From MGBC163016 sp964649145 (GTDB lineage: Bacteria; Actinomycetota; Coriobacteriia; Coriobacteriales; Eggerthellaceae): 64,000 nucleotides of DNA. Made by a program: the position numbers and the translations under genes. Shown here in pieces: positions 1-8,684 of the stretch. Numbering within the stretch: position 1 is the first letter of the stretch; every line of letters begins with the position of its first letter. The notes under the pieces were generated by a model that made no database searches, was not told the origin of the DNA, and was given only the letters and a program-made list of their open reading frames with translations. The stretch spans positions 44,493 through 108,492 of the forward strand of contig CAZYOQ010000003.1 in assembly GCA_964649145.1 (NCBI GenBank), read 5' to 3'.

Positions 1-2
1 TG

Positions 3-3000
3 TACTCTCCGGTTATGGGTGAAGATCTTGATAAAGTTCTCCCGGTTTTTAATGGTGAAGGCTCTGATTCGGCGATGCTCGATAACATGATCGAGTTTTT
101 GACGATGAATGGGCGCACATTACCGCGAGTTATTTCTATGCTTCTTCCTGAGCCTTGGGACAAAAACGACAATCTTACGGATAAACGAAGTGCATTTGAC
201 GAATACGATTCCATGCTAACGGCTGCATGGGAAGGGCCAGCAGCTATCGCATTTACTGATGGCAACCTAATGGGAGCCGTGGTTGACAGAAATGGACTTC
301 GCCCAGCACGCTATTATGTGACATCCGACGATAGGCTGATTCTTTCAAGCGAGGTAGGCTCTCTTGATGTGGATCCCGCGACAATACTTATGGCGGGTAG
401 CTTAGGGCCTGGGCGCATGTTGCTAGTCGACCCGAAATTCGGTCGTGTGCTCTTCGATGACGAGGTCAAAGACGCGCTTGCCAACGAACGTCCGTATCGT
501 ACATGGATAAACAAGGAATCGCTCACACTTGACGAGCTTCTTGACGGTGTGAAAATCAAACCTCGCGATCTGCACGACTGCGATATGGAGCTACACAGAA
601 GGCAGGCGGTTCACGGTTTTTACTATGACGATATCGAAGAAGCCATCATTCCGATGGCAAAAAATGGCGCGCCACCTCTTGCGTCTATGGGCGCAGATAC
701 CCCGCTTGCCTGTCTTTCCACTCGCCCCAGACGCTTCTTTAACTACTTTAACCAGTTGTTCGCCCAGGTAACTAACCCGCCAATCGATGCATTGCGCGAG
801 TCTTACATGACCTCAACTTGTCTATATCTTGGAAATCACGGCAACCTTCTTGAGGATGCTAGCCAAAATTGCAGACTTGTTCGCTTGAACACACCTTTGC
901 TTGACGAGGAAGCGTTTAACGCTTTGACCTCGATTGATCGCAGGGGCTTCAAGGCAACTATTCTTCAGGCTTCATACCCGCTTGAATCTGGCTCCGATAG
1001 CCTAGACAAGGCACTCAACGCTTTGTGTGAGAAGGCGGAAGAGGCTGTTAATTGCGGCACGGACATTCTAGCCATTAGCGATAGGGTCAATGAAGGCGAG
1101 ATTCCTATGCCTTCATTGCTTGCTCTTGCAGGTGTTCATAATCACCTTCTGCGCTGTGGTCTTCGCACTAAGGCAGACATCATCGTTGAGTGTGGAGACG
1201 CTATCACCCCGCATGACTTTGCTATTTTGGTGGGTTATTCCGCATCGGGAATTTACCCTTATATGGCACACGACACGATTCGTTCGCTGTGTGATCGCAA
1301 GGTTTTAAAGCAGGATGCAAATGACGCCATAGCTAAATACAACAAGGCAATACTTTCAGGCATTGTTTCGATCATGTCGAAGATGGGCATATCTACTATC
1401 CAGGGTTATCATGCAGCACAGGTTTTTGAGGCAATAGGCCTTTCTCAAGACTTGGTGGACAAACATTTCACTGGCACGGTAAGCCGTATTGGCGGTATGT
1501 CGATCAATGATTTACAACACGAGTGCGACGATCGTTATCGCCAGGCACAGGCTCAAAAGCACTCCCCATCTCCCGACCAGCTTCCAAGTTCTGGTATAAC
1601 TTCTTGGCGCCCTCGAGGCGAAGTACACTTGATTACCCCGCAGGTCATAAACCTGCTTCAACGAGCGGTTCGCGAAAACGATTCAGAGCTTTTTGAGCAA
1701 TACAGCAAGGCTGTGCATGTACCAGGCCGAACCATTGTGCTTAGAGACATGCTTAGCTTTCAAGCAGACCGAAAGCCTGTCGCACTTGACGAGGTCGAGC
1801 CAGCATCAAAGATAGTTAAGCGCTTCAACACAGGAGCCATGAGCTATGGCTCAATCTCGAAGGAAGCGCACGAGTGCCTTGCTATCGCGATGAACCGTTT
1901 GGGCGGCCGTTCCAATTCAGGGGAGGGCGGGGAAGACCCTGCTCGTGAGGTTACACTTCCAAACGGAGATTCCAAGCGATCTGCCATCAAGCAAATCGCA
2001 TCTGGCAGGTTTGGAGTTACAAGCCGCTACCTTTGTAGCGCAAGTGAACTTCAAATCAAGATGGCTCAAGGTGCCAAACCAGGAGAAGGTGGGCATCTTC
2101 CAGGCAGCAAGGTTTGGCCTTGGATTGCTCGTACGCGCCGTTCTACCCCTGGTATTGGGCTTATTTCGCCTCCACCTCATCACGATATTTACTCAATCGA
2201 GGACTTGGCCGAGCTGATATTTGACCTTAAGAACTCAAACCCAGACGCTCGCGTTTCTGTGAAATTGGTCTCTGAGGTTGGGGTTGGCACAATCGCTACA
2301 GGCGTTGCTAAAGGCGGCGCGCACAAGATTCTCATTTCTGGTGCCAATGGAGGCACCGGTGCAGCGCCGCGCGATTCCATTCAACATGCAGGTCTACCTC
2401 TGGAAATGGGCTTGTCTGAAACCCAACAGACACTTCTTCGCAATGGCCTTCGATCTCGCATTGTGCTTGAGGCTGACGGCAAGCTGATGGATGGGCGAGA
2501 CGCTGTTATTGCTTGCTTGCTTGGAGCCGAAGAATTCGGTTTCGCAACAATGCCGCTTGTTGCTATGGGATGCTTGATGCAGCGCGATTGTCAGCAAGAC
2601 ACATGCCCTGTAGGCATTGCCACGCAAAATTGCCGTCTTCGCAACAACTTCTGTGGAAAGCCCGAATACGTAGTGAATTTCATGATGTTTGTGGCAGAGC
2701 AGATGCGCTCGATTATGGCAGAGCTTGGTTTTCGCACCATTGAAGAGATGGTAGGACAAGTGCAGTGTCTCAAGCAGGATAAAGAAGTTGAAAGCTGGAA
2801 GGCAAGGCTGCTTGACCTTTCTCCTATACTTGAGCGTCCCGAGGTCGAGTTTGGTCGGGCTATCAGCTATGCGAGTTGCCCTCACTTCCTTGAAGAAGCT
2901 GCGTCTCCCGATGCGCTATCGCAGGTGCTTGACGCGACGCTTTTCATCCCCTACACATCATCGGCGCGCCGTTCACTTGAGCCGATAAGCTTTAAAGCCG

Positions 3001-3779
3001 AAATTTCAAATGTGAATAGGTGTGTTGGCACCCTTTTGGGCTCGACTGTAACTAAGGCTCATCCCGACGGACTGCCCGACAATTCGATAAGCATTCAATG
3101 CAACGGCTCTGGCGGAATGAGCTTTGGCGCATTTCTCCCACAAGGAATTTCCCTTTCGATTACAGGCGACACTAACGACTACTTTGGAAAGGGGCTTTCA
3201 GGTGGCATTGTTTCTGTAGCACCTGCAAAGCAAGCTACGTATCGTCCTGAAGAAAACATGGTTGTAGGAAACGTTGCATTCTATGGCGCGACTAGTGGCA
3301 AAGGATTTGTGAACGGGCTTGCAGGGCAACGTTTTGCCGCCCGCAATTCTGGGGCTCAGCTTGTGGTTGAAGGCGTTGGCGATAACGGATGCGAATACAT
3401 GACAGGTGGCACGGTTCTAATTTTGGGAGATGTGGGTATGAACTTCGCCGCTGGCATGAGTGGAGGCGTGGCCTATGTTTATGACGAATCGGACACGTTG
3501 GATCATGGATTAAACCCAGAACTAGTGGAGTTACTTAGTGTTGATGATTGCGACGTGAAAACCATTCGAGACCTTTTGATGCAGCACGTAAAGGCTACAA
3601 ACAGCCCGCTAGGAATAATGATGCTCTACAAGTTTAACGATATCATCTGTCATTTTAAGAAGGTCATTCCTACTGAATACAAGATCATGCTCGATTTGAC
3701 CGAGCGATTCGAACGAGAGGGAAGCACGCACGAACAAGCGGCTAACCGAGCGTTTGAGGCTATGAGGGAGGCAAGCTAG
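3..3779 (+). CDS. gltB: Glutamate synthase large subunit (5' end outside window)
   Basis: Large subunit of NADPH-dependent glutamate synthase (GOGAT), which makes glutamate from glutamine and 2-oxoglutarate in the cytoplasm. The frame is open from base 3, so roughly the first 250-300 residues, including the N-terminal Cys nucleophile of the glutaminase domain, lie outside the window. Visible in order: the end of the glutaminase domain (GSDSAMLDN), the central domain, the FMN synthase domain with SNSGEGGED near residue 637 and KPGEGGHLPG, the 3Fe-4S ligands as CX5CX4C near residues 857-868, and the C-terminal GXGXG domain from about 1033. It ends TAG one base before gltD, whose Shine-Dalgarno site lies in its last codons, so the two are co-transcribed. 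Identification is secure. Confidence 0.97.
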   Translation, partial: YSPVMGEDLDKVLPVFNGEGSDSAMLDNMIEFLTMNGRTLPRVISMLLPEPWDKNDNLTDKRSAFDEYDSMLTAAWEGPAAIAFTDGNLMGAVVDRNGLRPARYYVTSDDRLILSSEVGSLDVDPATILMAGSLGPGRMLLVDPKFGRVLFDDEVKDALANERPYRTWINKESLTLDELLDGVKIKPRDLHDCDMELHRRQAVHGFYYDDIEEAIIPMAKNGAPPLASMGADTPLACLSTRPRRFFNYFNQLFAQVTNPPIDALRESYMTSTCLYLGNHGNLLEDASQNCRLVRLNTPLLDEEAFNALTSIDRRGFKATILQASYPLESGSDSLDKALNALCEKAEEAVNCGTDILAISDRVNEGEIPMPSLLALAGVHNHLLRCGLRTKADIIVECGDAITPHDFAILVGYSASGIYPYMAHDTIRSLCDRKVLKQDANDAIAKYNKAILSGIVSIMSKMGISTIQGYHAAQVFEAIGLSQDLVDKHFTGTVSRIGGMSINDLQHECDDRYRQAQAQKHSPSPDQLPSSGITSWRPRGEVHLITPQVINLLQRAVRENDSELFEQYSKAVHVPGRTIVLRDMLSFQADRKPVALDEVEPASKIVKRFNTGAMSYGSISKEAHECLAIAMNRLGGRSNSGEGGEDPAREVTLPNGDSKRSAIKQIASGRFGVTSRYLCSASELQIKMAQGAKPGEGGHLPGSKVWPWIARTRRSTPGIGLISPPPHHDIYSIEDLAELIFDLKNSNPDARVSVKLVSEVGVGTIATGVAKGGAHKILISGANGGTGAAPRDSIQHAGLPLEMGLSETQQTLLRNGLRSRIVLEADGKLMDGRDAVIACLLGAEEFGFATMPLVAMGCLMQRDCQQDTCPVGIATQNCRLRNNFCGKPEYVVNFMMFVAEQMRSIMAELGFRTIEEMVGQVQCLKQDKEVESWKARLLDLSPILERPEVEFGRAISYASCPHFLEEAASPDALSQVLDATLFIPYTSSARRSLEPISFKAEISNVNRCVGTLLGSTVTKAHPDGLPDNSISIQCNGSGGMSFGAFLPQGISLSITGDTNDYFGKGLSGGIVSVAPAKQATYRPEENMVVGNVAFYGATSGKGFVNGLAGQRFAARNSGAQLVVEGVGDNGCEYMTGGTVLILGDVGMNFAAGMSGGVAYVYDESDTLDHGLNPELVELLSVDDCDVKTIRDLLMQHVKATNSPLGIMMLYKFNDIICHFKKVIPTEYKIMLDLTERFEREGSTHEQAANRAFEAMREAS

Positions 3780-3780
3780 C

Positions 3781-5172
3781 ATGGGTCGCGTTGGAGCGTT
3801 TTTGGAAGTAGATCGTCGGGCACATGGACGTCGCGACGCGCTTGAGTCCATATCCGATATGGACGAGATAGTAACTACCTTGCCTAAAGAAGAGCAAGAA
3901 CTACAGGCTTCCCGCTGTATGAATTGCGGGGTGGCGTTCTGCCAAAGCGGAATACATATAAGCGGCTCTCGAAGAATTATCGGGTGCCCTTTGCAAAACC
4001 TTATCCCTGAAACAAACGACCTTATTTGCAAAGGAAGGTGGGATGAGGCTGTATCCAGATTGCTTCTTACCAACCCGTTTCCAGAATTCACGGGACGCGT
4101 ATGCCCTGCTCCTTGCGAGGATGCGTGCAATCTAGGCCTTCATGAGAATTCTGTCACCATCCATGACGACGAACGCGCTATGTCTGATTACATGTGGCAG
4201 GTAGGAGTAGACCCTTTGCCGAAGGCGCAAAGTACTTCTCCGCTTGTCACGGTTATAGGTTCTGGTCCAGCGGGGCTTGCAGCTGCCTGGGAACTTACTC
4301 GACTTGGTTATCAAGTGCGTGTTATTGAACGCGCGAAGCTGCCAGGTGGTCTTCTAATGTACGGTATTCCGAATATGAAGCTTGATAAAGATGTGGTTTG
4401 TCGACGCATCAATTTGATGAAGGAAAGCGGCATTGTCTTTGATTGTGGAATAGATGCTACAGATATCGCAGAAGAAATCCTTGAAAGCTCTAAGGCCATA
4501 CTTATTGCTTGTGGCGCAAGCATCCCAAGGGATATGCCTATTGCTGGGCGCGATTTGAACGGGGTGCATTTCGCAGTTGATTACTTAAGCGAAGTGACGG
4601 ACGCCATGATCGAAGATAGAAAGCCTTCCATTACAGCTTATGGCAAAGACGTTGTTGTGATAGGCGGAGGAGACACAGGCATAGACTGCGTTGCCTGCGC
4701 GCTTCGTCAAGGCGCTAGTAGTGTGACTCAGGTGATTCGCGCAGCACGTCCTGTTTCGTCTGACTACCCAGAATACGAGTGGCCGCTAGCTAGGTCTGGC
4801 TGGACTCAAGGGTATGGTCAAGCCGAGGCGGAAGCGCTTTTTGGCGAAGACCCGCGCATTTGGTCTGTTGACACTTTGGCATTTGAAGGCAACGCGGCTG
4901 TTGAAGGCGTTAGAATTTGCGACCTGTCTTATGACGGGGGTCGCCATATTGTCGAAGATACTCAGCGAACAATACCTGCGCAGCTTGTGCTAATCGCTAA
5001 AGGCTTTTTAGGCTCGGATAAGAAAGTATTGGATGCCTTCGGTGCAGATACTAACGATACTACTATTCATGTCTTTGTAGCTGGCGATGCTCGCACGGGT
5101 GCAAGTATTGTTGCAAATGCCATGGCTGATGGGATTGCAACAGCCAAAAAACTTGCCCATAAGCTGGGCTAA
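3781..5172 (+). CDS. gltD: Glutamate synthase small subunit
   Basis: Small (beta) subunit of glutamate synthase, which passes electrons from NADPH through FAD and Fe-S clusters to the large subunit. The 463 aa are normal for the family. An N-terminal Cys-rich ferredoxin-like part (MNCGVAFCQSG near residue 46, GCPLQN near 69, CPAPCEDAC) is followed by the FAD dinucleotide fold GSGPAG near 160 and the NADPH fold GGGDTG near 295. The ATG follows the gltB stop by one base, with GAGGGAGG in the end of gltB as ribosome binding site. No clear terminator was seen in the AT-rich stretch after it. Confidence 0.97.
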   Translation: MGRVGAFLEVDRRAHGRRDALESISDMDEIVTTLPKEEQELQASRCMNCGVAFCQSGIHISGSRRIIGCPLQNLIPETNDLICKGRWDEAVSRLLLTNPFPEFTGRVCPAPCEDACNLGLHENSVTIHDDERAMSDYMWQVGVDPLPKAQSTSPLVTVIGSGPAGLAAAWELTRLGYQVRVIERAKLPGGLLMYGIPNMKLDKDVVCRRINLMKESGIVFDCGIDATDIAEEILESSKAILIACGASIPRDMPIAGRDLNGVHFAVDYLSEVTDAMIEDRKPSITAYGKDVVVIGGGDTGIDCVACALRQGASSVTQVIRAARPVSSDYPEYEWPLARSGWTQGYGQAEAEALFGEDPRIWSVDTLAFEGNAAVEGVRICDLSYDGGRHIVEDTQRTIPAQLVLIAKGFLGSDKKVLDAFGADTNDTTIHVFVAGDARTGASIVANAMADGIATAKKLAHKLG

Positions 5173-5237
5173 TGCGCATATAAAATCAGCCTGCTTACGC
5201 TTTTCAGGCGATCAAATCTTGTCTTGAATCAGTGCTG

Positions 5238-5274
5238 TATATATTTGACTTTTGACAAATATATATGGTAAAAT
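5238..5274 (+). promoter_or_regulatory. Promoter with overlapping palindrome, upstream of the MarR gene
   Basis: TTGACT (5245-5250) and TAAAAT (5269-5274) are spaced 18 bp and form a good sigma-70-type promoter. A 10-bp perfect inverted repeat, TATATATTTG (5238-5247) and CAAATATATA (5256-5265) with an 8-bp centre, covers the -35 box and most of the spacer. MarR-family proteins often bind such AT-rich palindromes in their own promoters, so autorepression is the simplest reading. Binding is inferred. Confidence 0.6.
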
Positions 5275-5458
5275 ATTAACTTTTGTCTACAATTCAAAAA
5301 CGTTCTGTAGAAACGTTAATTTGTCGTAGAATATACACATCGAAATTAAAAACAATCGATGAATACCTCTAAAAAAGTGTAAGTGCCAGTGCCTGGTATT
5401 GCCTAAACAAATAGCTTTTAGGCATATCGAAACCAACATGAACATAGGAGGGTGTGGT

Positions 5459-5902
5459 GTGGTAAGAAAAAGTGACGCCGAACAGATTATGAGAGCGGCA
5501 TTGCGCTATTACGAACTTACCCGAAAATCCTTATTCGAGCCTGCTGCAACTAGCAATTTCACAAAGATGCAGACGAACATCATTAGCCTGCTTTTCGTAA
5601 GAGGCCCCATGAATATGTCTAGCTTAAGCTTTCACATGGGCGTGACTCCTGAACAGACTTCCAGGAACGTGAAGATACTTCGTGAAAAAGGTTATGTATC
5701 TTGTGGCAAAGACTCCGTTAATCGTCGCAAGGTTATAGCGCAGCTTACGAATAAAGGTAAGAAGGTAGCGCAAAAGCAGTTTGAGTCTGCTTGTGAATAT
5801 CTCGACACCTACTTGGGGAGTTTAGATAGCAAGCAGGTTTGTGAACTTGCCGACCTGTCGAAAAAGGCCGACGAAATCTTACAAGGCGAAGATCTCGCCT
5901 AA
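5459..5902 (+). CDS. MarR-family transcriptional regulator
   Basis: Winged-helix DNA-binding regulator of the MarR family, 147 aa, the usual size. The winged helix runs through MNMSSLSFHMGVTPEQTSRN and the following KILREKGYVSCGKDSVNRRK wing, with helical dimerisation segments at both ends. The start chosen is GTG 5459, because AGGAGGG (5446-5452) lies six bases before it; an upstream TTG at 5399 would add an unsupported extension and has no ribosome binding site. It stands alone between gltD and the convergent mntP, so its targets other than its own promoter cannot be told. The ligand is unknown. Confidence 0.85.
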   Translation: MVRKSDAEQIMRAALRYYELTRKSLFEPAATSNFTKMQTNIISLLFVRGPMNMSSLSFHMGVTPEQTSRNVKILREKGYVSCGKDSVNRRKVIAQLTNKGKKVAQKQFESACEYLDTYLGSLDSKQVCELADLSKKADEILQGEDLA

Positions 5903-5991
5903 GTTTTTTTAGATCAAACGTCTGGGTAGCGCATTCTTGTCATTATTTAGCGAATCAGCGCAATAAACTTGAATCTTGACGGTCTTCTTGT

Positions 5992-6552
5992 CTAGCCAAA
6001 TAGATGTTCTACCAGCGTTTTCACGCCAAGCAGGATAAGTATTACACCTCCGGCTATTTGAGCCCTTTTTTGGAATCTACGTCCGAATAAGGTTCCGAAT
6101 TTCGCGCCAATCGCAGAAATAATGAACGTGACAGCGCCAATTATCAGAATATTTATCCATATATTGCTCGTTTCCGTCATCGCAAGCGAGACACCCGCTG
6201 CCAGTGCGTCGATAGATGTCGCTACTGCAAGCGGAAACATGGCTTTCGGTGAAAGACTCGAGTTGTCTAGCTCTTCGGTTCCTTTTAGTGCTTCTCGAAT
6301 CATGTTCGCGCCAATTAGCACAAGCAAGATAAAGGCTATCCAATGGTCTATTGCACTGATATAGGCGGCAAATGAACTGCCAACAAGAAATCCGATCAAA
6401 GACATCAGTGATTGAAAGACACCAAACCATATTCCACAGACAAGCGCTGTCTTTGTGCCTTGTACATGCGAGCTTAAGCCTTTGCAGATTGATACAGCAA
6501 AAGCATCCATTGCAAGCCCTACGGCTAAAAACAATATGGATAAAAATTCCAA
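5992..6552 (-). CDS. mntP: MntP-type manganese efflux pump
   Basis: Putative Mn(II) exporter of the MntP (YebN) family, an integral membrane protein of 186 aa with about six hydrophobic segments. The family signatures are GLAMDAFAVSICKG at the N-terminus and ATSIDALAAGVS in the second half, each carrying a conserved membrane Asp. The start is TTG at 6552, supported by GAAAGGG five bases upstream; longer readings to 6642 add 30 residues without a ribosome binding site. The gene is divergent from the riboswitch-controlled agcS. Substrate is assigned from the family only. Confidence 0.88.
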   Translation of the reverse strand: MEFLSILFLAVGLAMDAFAVSICKGLSSHVQGTKTALVCGIWFGVFQSLMSLIGFLVGSSFAAYISAIDHWIAFILLVLIGANMIREALKGTEELDNSSLSPKAMFPLAVATSIDALAAGVSLAMTETSNIWINILIIGAVTFIISAIGAKFGTLFGRRFQKRAQIAGGVILILLGVKTLVEHLFG

Positions 6553-6749
6553 GTGCGCCCTTTCTAAAATAGCGCTAATTATAAGTCTTAATGCTGTAAG
6601 TATTGTTTGTATCTTGGCTGGAATCCCTGAGCCGTGAATCAACCCTGAGTTTTCGCCGTGACCAGCTTGTTTTTGTAAGATTCATATAGTGGTGGCGCAC
6701 AATGTACGATTGGCGATGCGTCCGTTTGTCGCTCTTTATATAAAAACTG

Positions 6750-6778
6750 TTGAATACATATATAAGCAGTGCAATAAT
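6750..6778 (+). promoter_or_regulatory. Likely promoter of the glycine riboswitch-agcS transcript
   Basis: TTGAAT (6750-6755) and AATAAT (6773-6778) are separated by 17 bp, giving a start near 6785 and a leader of about 190 nt that contains the whole aptamer. Each box differs from consensus by one or two bases. No better pair was seen between mntP and the aptamer. Confidence 0.45.
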
Positions 6779-6835
6779 GATTAGCGCATATTTCAACGAC
6801 GCCTTCGGAAAGCCCACGCCAACCGGAGGTCGAGA

Positions 6836-6918
6836 AAACTCTGGAGAACTCTTAAGTGAGTGCCGAAGGTGCAAGGCGGCAAAGGCTGCTGAATCTCTCA
6901 GGCAAACGGACAGAGGCA
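6836..6918 (+). promoter_or_regulatory. Glycine riboswitch aptamer (single)
   Basis: The stretch carries the hallmark core of the gcvT/glycine aptamer: GCCGAAGGTGCAAGG (6862-6876), then AATCTCTCAGGCAAACGGAC (6892-6911) and the closing CAGAG. A P1 helix can form between CTCTG (6839-6843) and CAGAG (6911-6915). Only one aptamer copy is evident, although tandem copies are common in this class. It lies in the leader of a glycine/alanine symporter gene, a known genetic setting for this riboswitch. Confidence 0.93.
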
Positions 6919-6941
6919 TAATGCTAAATTTAGCGCACGTG

Positions 6942-6974
6942 TCCTCCACTGTTTTCACAAATATAGAAGGAGGA
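6942..6974 (+). promoter_or_regulatory. Possible translational expression platform of the glycine riboswitch
   Basis: TCCTCC (6942-6947), just after the aptamer, is perfectly complementary to GGAGGA (6969-6974), the Shine-Dalgarno site of agcS. A hairpin between them would hide the ribosome binding site. No run of T typical of a terminator lies between aptamer and gene, so control of translation fits better than control of termination. The direction of the switch is not visible from sequence alone. Confidence 0.5.
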
Positions 6975-6977
6975 AGC

Positions 6978-8435
6978 GTGGAACAGCTACTCTTAGACAT
7001 AGTTGTTACGATTAACAGCTATCTGTCGAACTACATCCTAATTATTCTTCTTGTCGCCATGGGACTGTGGTTCTCTATCCGTACCAAGTTCATCCAAATC
7101 AGAGGCTTTGGTGAAGGTTGGAGGCGCCTTTTTGGCGACTTTTCGTTCCGTGGCGGAAAACAAGGCGGAGGGATGACCTCGTTTCAAGCCTTGGCTACTG
7201 CTATCGCTGCGCAGGTTGGTACGGGAAACATTGTTGGCGCATGCGGCGCGATCATCATTGGCGGCCCTGGAGCAATTTTTTGGATGTGGGTTATCGCGCT
7301 TTTGGGTATGGCCACAAATTATGCCGAGGCGGTAATGGCTCAAAAGACGCGCGTGGTAGATAAAGATGGCACCGTTCATGGTGGTCCTGTCTATTACATC
7401 ACTACCGCTTTCAAGGGCGCCGGCGGAAAGTTCTTGGCCGGATTTTTCGCAGTTGCCATTATCTTGGCGCTCGGTTTCATGGGTTGCATGGTGCAATCTA
7501 ACTCCATTGCTGAAACTATGAACAACGCCTTCAGCATTCCAACATGGGTCATCGGCATTATCGTGGTAATTCTTGCGGGAATTGTCTTTATTGGTGGGGT
7601 TTCTCGCCTGGCCTCGGTTACAGAAAAGATTGTTCCTGTCATGGCCATTCTTTACATAGTCGGGTCTCTTGTCGTGCTCATTATGAATGCTGCAAATATT
7701 CCGGCTACTTTTGCTCTTATATTTGAGTGCGCCTTCAACCCGCAGGCCACTGTCGGTGGTGCGACATTCGGAATCATCGCTGCTCTTTCGCAAGGCGCTA
7801 AACGAGGCTTGTTCTCCAATGAGGCAGGCATGGGATCCACTCCTCACGCTCATGCGCTTGCAGAAGTAAAATCACCTCACGAACAGGGTGTTGTCGCTAT
7901 GATTGGTGTGTTTATTGATACCATCATTATCGTTACCATGACAGCGCTTGTTGTGATTTCTGTCATGTATGTAGGCGATGGCACGCTTGCGACAGGAGAC
8001 TATGCAGCCCTAACTGCAAGCGAAATCACGAAAACCAACATTGCTCAGTTGGCTTTCGGGAAATTCTTCGGAGCCGGCCCTGGTGCTTGGTTTGTGGCTA
8101 TATGCCTCATGTTCTTCGCCTTTTCTACCATTCTTTCATGGAACCTCTTCGCTAAGATCAATGTCGAATATCTGTTTGGCAAAAAGGCTATTCTGCCATT
8201 TAGCATCATCGCTTTGGTTTTCATTTTCATGGGCTCTTTGCTTTCAAACGATCTCGTGTGGGAGCTTGCCGATATGTTTAACCAGCTAATGGTTATTCCT
8301 AATGCGATTGCGCTGTTTGCCTTATCGGGCAGCATTATCTCTATTGCGAATGCAAAGCATGACTCTAAGGCTCTTGATGTTCGAGGTGAACGTGCCGAAG
8401 AAAAGGTACGTGCCCAAGAAAACAGGAATGCTTGA
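6978..8435 (+). CDS. Sodium:alanine/glycine symporter, AgcS family
   Basis: Inner-membrane Na+-coupled importer of glycine or alanine, 485 aa with about ten to eleven hydrophobic segments. The family signature GTGNIVGACGAIIIGGPGAI lies near residue 80 and is followed by FWMWVIALLGMATNYAEAV. The start is GTG 6978, with AGGAGGA (6968-6974) at ideal spacing; upstream start codons would translate the riboswitch and are rejected. Control by the glycine aptamer in the leader suggests that glycine is a main substrate, either for import or for disposal when it is abundant. A hairpin terminator follows at 8563-8590. Confidence 0.93.
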   Translation: MEQLLLDIVVTINSYLSNYILIILLVAMGLWFSIRTKFIQIRGFGEGWRRLFGDFSFRGGKQGGGMTSFQALATAIAAQVGTGNIVGACGAIIIGGPGAIFWMWVIALLGMATNYAEAVMAQKTRVVDKDGTVHGGPVYYITTAFKGAGGKFLAGFFAVAIILALGFMGCMVQSNSIAETMNNAFSIPTWVIGIIVVILAGIVFIGGVSRLASVTEKIVPVMAILYIVGSLVVLIMNAANIPATFALIFECAFNPQATVGGATFGIIAALSQGAKRGLFSNEAGMGSTPHAHALAEVKSPHEQGVVAMIGVFIDTIIIVTMTALVVISVMYVGDGTLATGDYAALTASEITKTNIAQLAFGKFFGAGPGAWFVAICLMFFAFSTILSWNLFAKINVEYLFGKKAILPFSIIALVFIFMGSLLSNDLVWELADMFNQLMVIPNAIALFALSGSIISIANAKHDSKALDVRGERAEEKVRAQENRNA

Positions 8436-8456
8436 TTGTAAAAGTCTTAGCAAAGC

Positions 8457-8492
8457 GCTAGTAACGCGAGCAGGGTGCTAGTAACGCAAGCA
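8457..8492 (+). repeat. Imperfect direct repeat after the agcS stop
   Basis: Two copies of a 16-bp unit, GCTAGTAACGC(G/A)AGCA, start at 8457 and 8477, a 20-bp period, about 20 bases after the agcS stop. The unit contains TAG and TAA triplets. A third, degraded copy may follow. It belongs to a set of stop-proximal duplications seen across the window. Confidence 0.75.
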
Positions 8493-8562
8493 AGGAGTGA
8501 GTAAAGGCGCTAATAGCAGCGCGAAAAAAGTGAAACGTGGGTCTAGCTTAGTTTCATGAGAG

Positions 8563-8590
8563 AAGAGGCGTCCAAATCTGGACGCCTCTT
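8563..8590 (+). terminator. Hairpin terminator after agcS
   Basis: AAGAGGCGTCC (8563-8573) and GGACGCCTCTT (8580-8590) form a perfect 11-bp stem with a 6-nt loop. The T-run after it is short (TTTCAT), so it may be only moderately strong. It separates agcS from the glycogen operon. Confidence 0.65.
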
Positions 8591-8684
8591 TCATAATCTT
8601 CCCAGCGTAACTTGGTAAAAATTTATATGCAATGATCTTTTGAGGCACAAAAGACGAGTAATTGGAATGTATACTGTTATTACA

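Noticed and set aside
5399..5458. TTG 5399 as start of the MarR gene
   Set aside because: It adds 20 residues without a ribosome binding site; GTG 5459 has AGGAGGG at ideal spacing and gives the usual length.
6553..6745. Possible yybP-ykoY (manganese) riboswitch in the mntP leader
   Set aside because: The minus strand has a repeated CTCAGGG motif and a short stem, and mntP genes often carry this riboswitch, but the conserved GGGGAGUAG-type loop is not recognisable.
7038..7853. 271-codon minus-strand frame inside agcS
   Set aside because: Antisense shadow of a conserved membrane protein gene; composition is not protein-like.
8670..8682. TATACT before ATG 8685 as -10 box of a leaderless glgB mRNA
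   Set aside because: No -35 box at a sensible distance; too weak to list.
8640..8684. TTG 8640 as start of glgB
   Set aside because: Adds 15 residues not expected in branching enzymes; no ribosome binding site.
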